DNA from: Deltaproteobacteria bacterium
GTDB lineage: Bacteria; Desulfobacterota; DSM-4660; Desulfatiglandales; HGW-15
Reading direction: 5' to 3'
Length of the DNA: 64,000 bases
Assembly: GCA_020060215.1 (NCBI GenBank)
Contig: JAGVAP010000112.1
Span: forward strand, 1 to 64,000
In this document: in pieces, positions 62,712 to 64,000 of the stretch
Layout of the letters: every line of letters starts with the position of its first letter
Position numbering within the stretch: position 1 is the stretch's first letter
Notes under the pieces: generated by a model
What the model saw: only the letters and a program-made list of their open reading frames with translations
Database searches by the model: none
What the model was told of the DNA's origin: nothing
Made by a program: the position numbers and the translations under genes

Positions 62712-62972
62712 ATGAAGCATCCGGTTTGGGATTCGACGGACCAGGGAGGGTTTCCTCCGGAATGGGATCCCCGGGTGAGATTCTATGATGCCCGTGGGTT
62801 TGGAGGAACCGATGAGGCGTGCTTTTTTGAAGACCGGAGGGCAAGGAGAACCTGGAGGATGATGGCCTTTCGCCATCTCCTCAAGTCGTTTTCAGATCTC
62901 CTGAACGGGTATTTACGCGTTACGGCCAAGTCGGCGGAGAAAGCCTACAAGGACGGTCCCATCAGCTACTAA
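62712..62972 (+). CDS. Small hypothetical protein
   Basis: This 86-residue protein begins MKHPVWDSTDQGGFPPEWDP, with aromatic and acidic residues, and is basic and helical at the end (LLKSFSDLLNGYLRVTAKSA). AAGGAGG lies seven bases before the start. No family is recognised. It is probably cytoplasmic. Confidence 0.6.
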   Translation: MKHPVWDSTDQGGFPPEWDPRVRFYDARGFGGTDEACFFEDRRARRTWRMMAFRHLLKSFSDLLNGYLRVTAKSAEKAYKDGPISY

Positions 62973-63152
62973 ATGAAGGGATAATCCACCGGCATGCCAG
63001 TGGTATGAACAACGGCTGTGCCGGTGACTCGCGCCGGGAACAAAAAAATGTTTCTCAATGGAGCGCCAAATGGATCAAAGGGGAACCCTCACCACGAACC
63101 AGGAACCGGCCGATAAGCCACAATATGAATGAATATCGCTGGAGCTCTATTC

Positions 63153-63174
63153 CTGTAGGAGCAAGCTCCTACAG
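63153..63174. repeat. REP palindrome, short copy
   Basis: CTGTAGGAGC and GCTCCTACAG are separated by AA. It shares its first 17 bases with the element at 20256, so the two belong to one family. Confidence 0.75.
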
Positions 63175-63269
63175 AAGACCACCAGGACTCACTGTTCGAT
63201 CATTCTTGCCACCTCCGGGGGCAAGCGGCCGGGGCTGACCTCCGTGAAAGATGACAAGGGAGTCGGTAC

Positions 63270-63294
63270 GAGGCCCCCCTTCCAGGGGGGCCTC
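63270..63294. other. Perfect GC-rich hairpin
   Basis: GAGGCCCCCC and GGGGGGCCTC form a perfect 10-base stem with a 5-base loop. No T run follows on either strand, so a classic terminator is not supported. It may end the cyclase transcript from the right or be another small repeat. Confidence 0.45.
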
Positions 63295-63469
63295 ATCAAA
63301 CCACCCGTTTACTGGTGATATGGATGAGGTGTAGTGCGTCCAACACTTCTTTACACGCCGTGACGGGCCGGCCATGGGGGTCTTTTCAAACGAGGGGCAC
63401 TGGGGAAGGCGCATGCCGAAAGGGGTACCCAGGCGGGCGGCGGTTCTCATCGGTCGACGATGAGTTTGA

Positions 63470-63562
63470 CCGGGCGATGCTCGATGTTCATTCCCGACAA
63501 GATTTCACGATCATCCATGCAGCCCCCCGCATTTGCGAAACGACACTTCACTTGTTCTCGGT
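63470..63562 (+). repeat. Dispersed repeat, copy B
   Basis: This copy aligns with 4147-4237 in the same orientation. Shared words include CCGACAAGATT and CGCATTTGCGA. It ends at the stop region of the adenylate cyclase gene. Confidence 0.6.
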
Positions 63563-63563
63563 T

Positions 63564-64000
63564 CTATTTCTCGGTCAGGTTCCACACCCCGTCCCATGAA
63601 CCGGCCGGGTCCGACAAAAGGGCCTTGCAGCGGTCGGCGTAAACCCTCGCGACAGGATCATCCGGGAGCGACTCGAAGATGGCCAGGGCTTCCCGCCACT
63701 CCCTCCGATAGCAGCAGGCGAGAGCCCGGTGGAAGCGCTCTGTGGCGACATGGGCCTCCTGATGACCGGATCCAAGGGGCTCATATACCCTGACGGGCGC
63801 CTTTCGGCCCACCACGCGCAGCCGGCCGATCTCTCGACCGGAGAGCTTCCCGTCGACCTGCGCCCAGGTCACCTCGGAGACCATCAGGTACGTGCCGAAG
63901 GGCTTGTTCGCCCCTTCCAGTCTGGATGCCAGGTTTGCCGCGTCTCCGAGCACGGTGTAGTCGAAACGGCTGCGCGAGCCCATGTTGCCGACCACGACCA
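63564..64000 (-). CDS. Class III adenylate/guanylate cyclase, C-terminal part
   Basis: Only the 3' end is in the window; the gene continues past the right edge. The reading MVGNMGSRSRFDYTVLGDAA, then NLASRLEGANKPFGT, is the end of a class III nucleotide cyclase domain, with the conserved Asn-x3-Arg (NLASR). The metal-binding aspartates lie outside the window. A short helical tail (ATERFHRALACCYRREWREA) resembles a TPR-like segment. Many such proteins carry an N-terminal CHASE2 sensor, which cannot be checked here. It would make cAMP, relevant to the CRP-type site at 62478. Confidence 0.88.
   Translation of the reverse strand, partial: VVVGNMGSRSRFDYTVLGDAANLASRLEGANKPFGTYLMVSEVTWAQVDGKLSGREIGRLRVVGRKAPVRVYEPLGSGHQEAHVATERFHRALACCYRREWREALAIFESLPDDPVARVYADRCKALLSDPAGSWDGVWNLTEK

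Larger units (their letters stand above)
62973..63563. other. Non-coding stretch with hairpins and repeats
   Basis: No convincing gene is present. CACCGGCA (62987-62994) pairs with TGCCGGTG (63019-63026) as a possible weak terminator of the small gene. A REP palindrome, a GC-rich hairpin and the dispersed repeat copy B follow and are listed separately. Confidence 0.5.

Noticed and set aside
63270..63294. Rho-independent terminator
   Set aside because: The stem is perfect but no T run follows on either strand.
1..64000. tRNA and rRNA genes
   Set aside because: Gaps between genes were read for tRNA-like cloverleaf arms and rRNA landmarks; none was convincing.

Overview
The window looks like a chromosomal stretch of a GC-rich, Gram-negative anaerobe. 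The best guess is a Desulfobacterota-type (former Deltaproteobacteria) organism. The clues are outer-membrane porin and TolC/RND genes, a sigma-54 activator with its promoter, paired molybdate and tungstate uptake systems, UbiD-family decarboxylases, TRAP and TTT carboxylate transporters, a corrinoid protein and a corrinoid-activating ASKHA protein. This taxonomic call is inference; no rRNA or tRNA gene was seen.

Region 1 (1-13.7 kb) is a patchwork of working genes and gene wreckage. A KaiC-like ATPase / histidine kinase / receiver group sits between two near-identical inverted arms (1-183 and 3997-4182). Its first gene carries a frameshift and its receiver is cut off. After it come a PAS fragment, a cold-shock protein, a RAYT transposase remnant, a methyltransferase and a collapsed molybdopterin oxidoreductase. 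Then follow the molybdate module (XRE-type regulator, modB-modA-modC), P-type ATPase remnants that run into the end of modC, htpX with a PGPGW membrane protein, and a collapsed VapBC pair. Several unrelated palindromic repeat families are scattered through it.

Region 2 (13.7-22.9 kb) holds a porin, a TauE/SafE exporter, a tungstate ABC system (tupC, tupB, tupA plus a divergent second binding protein), an MFS carrier and an EamA permease.

Region 3 (22.9-56.3 kb) is a catabolic island. On the minus strand an FRG-domain protein, a Bug-type solute receptor and a class II aldolase form an operon. Divergent from it lie gatE and gatD, the archaeal-type tRNA-dependent amidotransferase pair, which is unexpected in a bacterium. 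A sigma-54 activator faces a corrinoid protein that has a near-consensus -24/-12 promoter. A macro-domain-like gene and a complete LIV-type ABC transporter follow. Then come UbiD decarboxylase 1, a Mo/W-bisPGD enzyme with acetylene-hydratase-like spacing and a fused incomplete rubredoxin, a nitrilase, an aspartate dehydrogenase, UbiD decarboxylase 2 and a TRAP transporter. A lower-GC iron-sulfur cassette, a TTT transporter, a corrinoid activator (RACo-like) and aspartase complete it. Together they suggest uptake of carboxylates, amides or nitriles, decarboxylation, nitrogen release and W/Mo or corrinoid chemistry. The actual substrate is not evident.

Region 4 (56.3-64 kb) contains a TolC/MFP/RND efflux operon, a perfect CRP-type site, a small unknown gene, REP palindromes and the 3' end of a class III adenylate cyclase running off the right edge.
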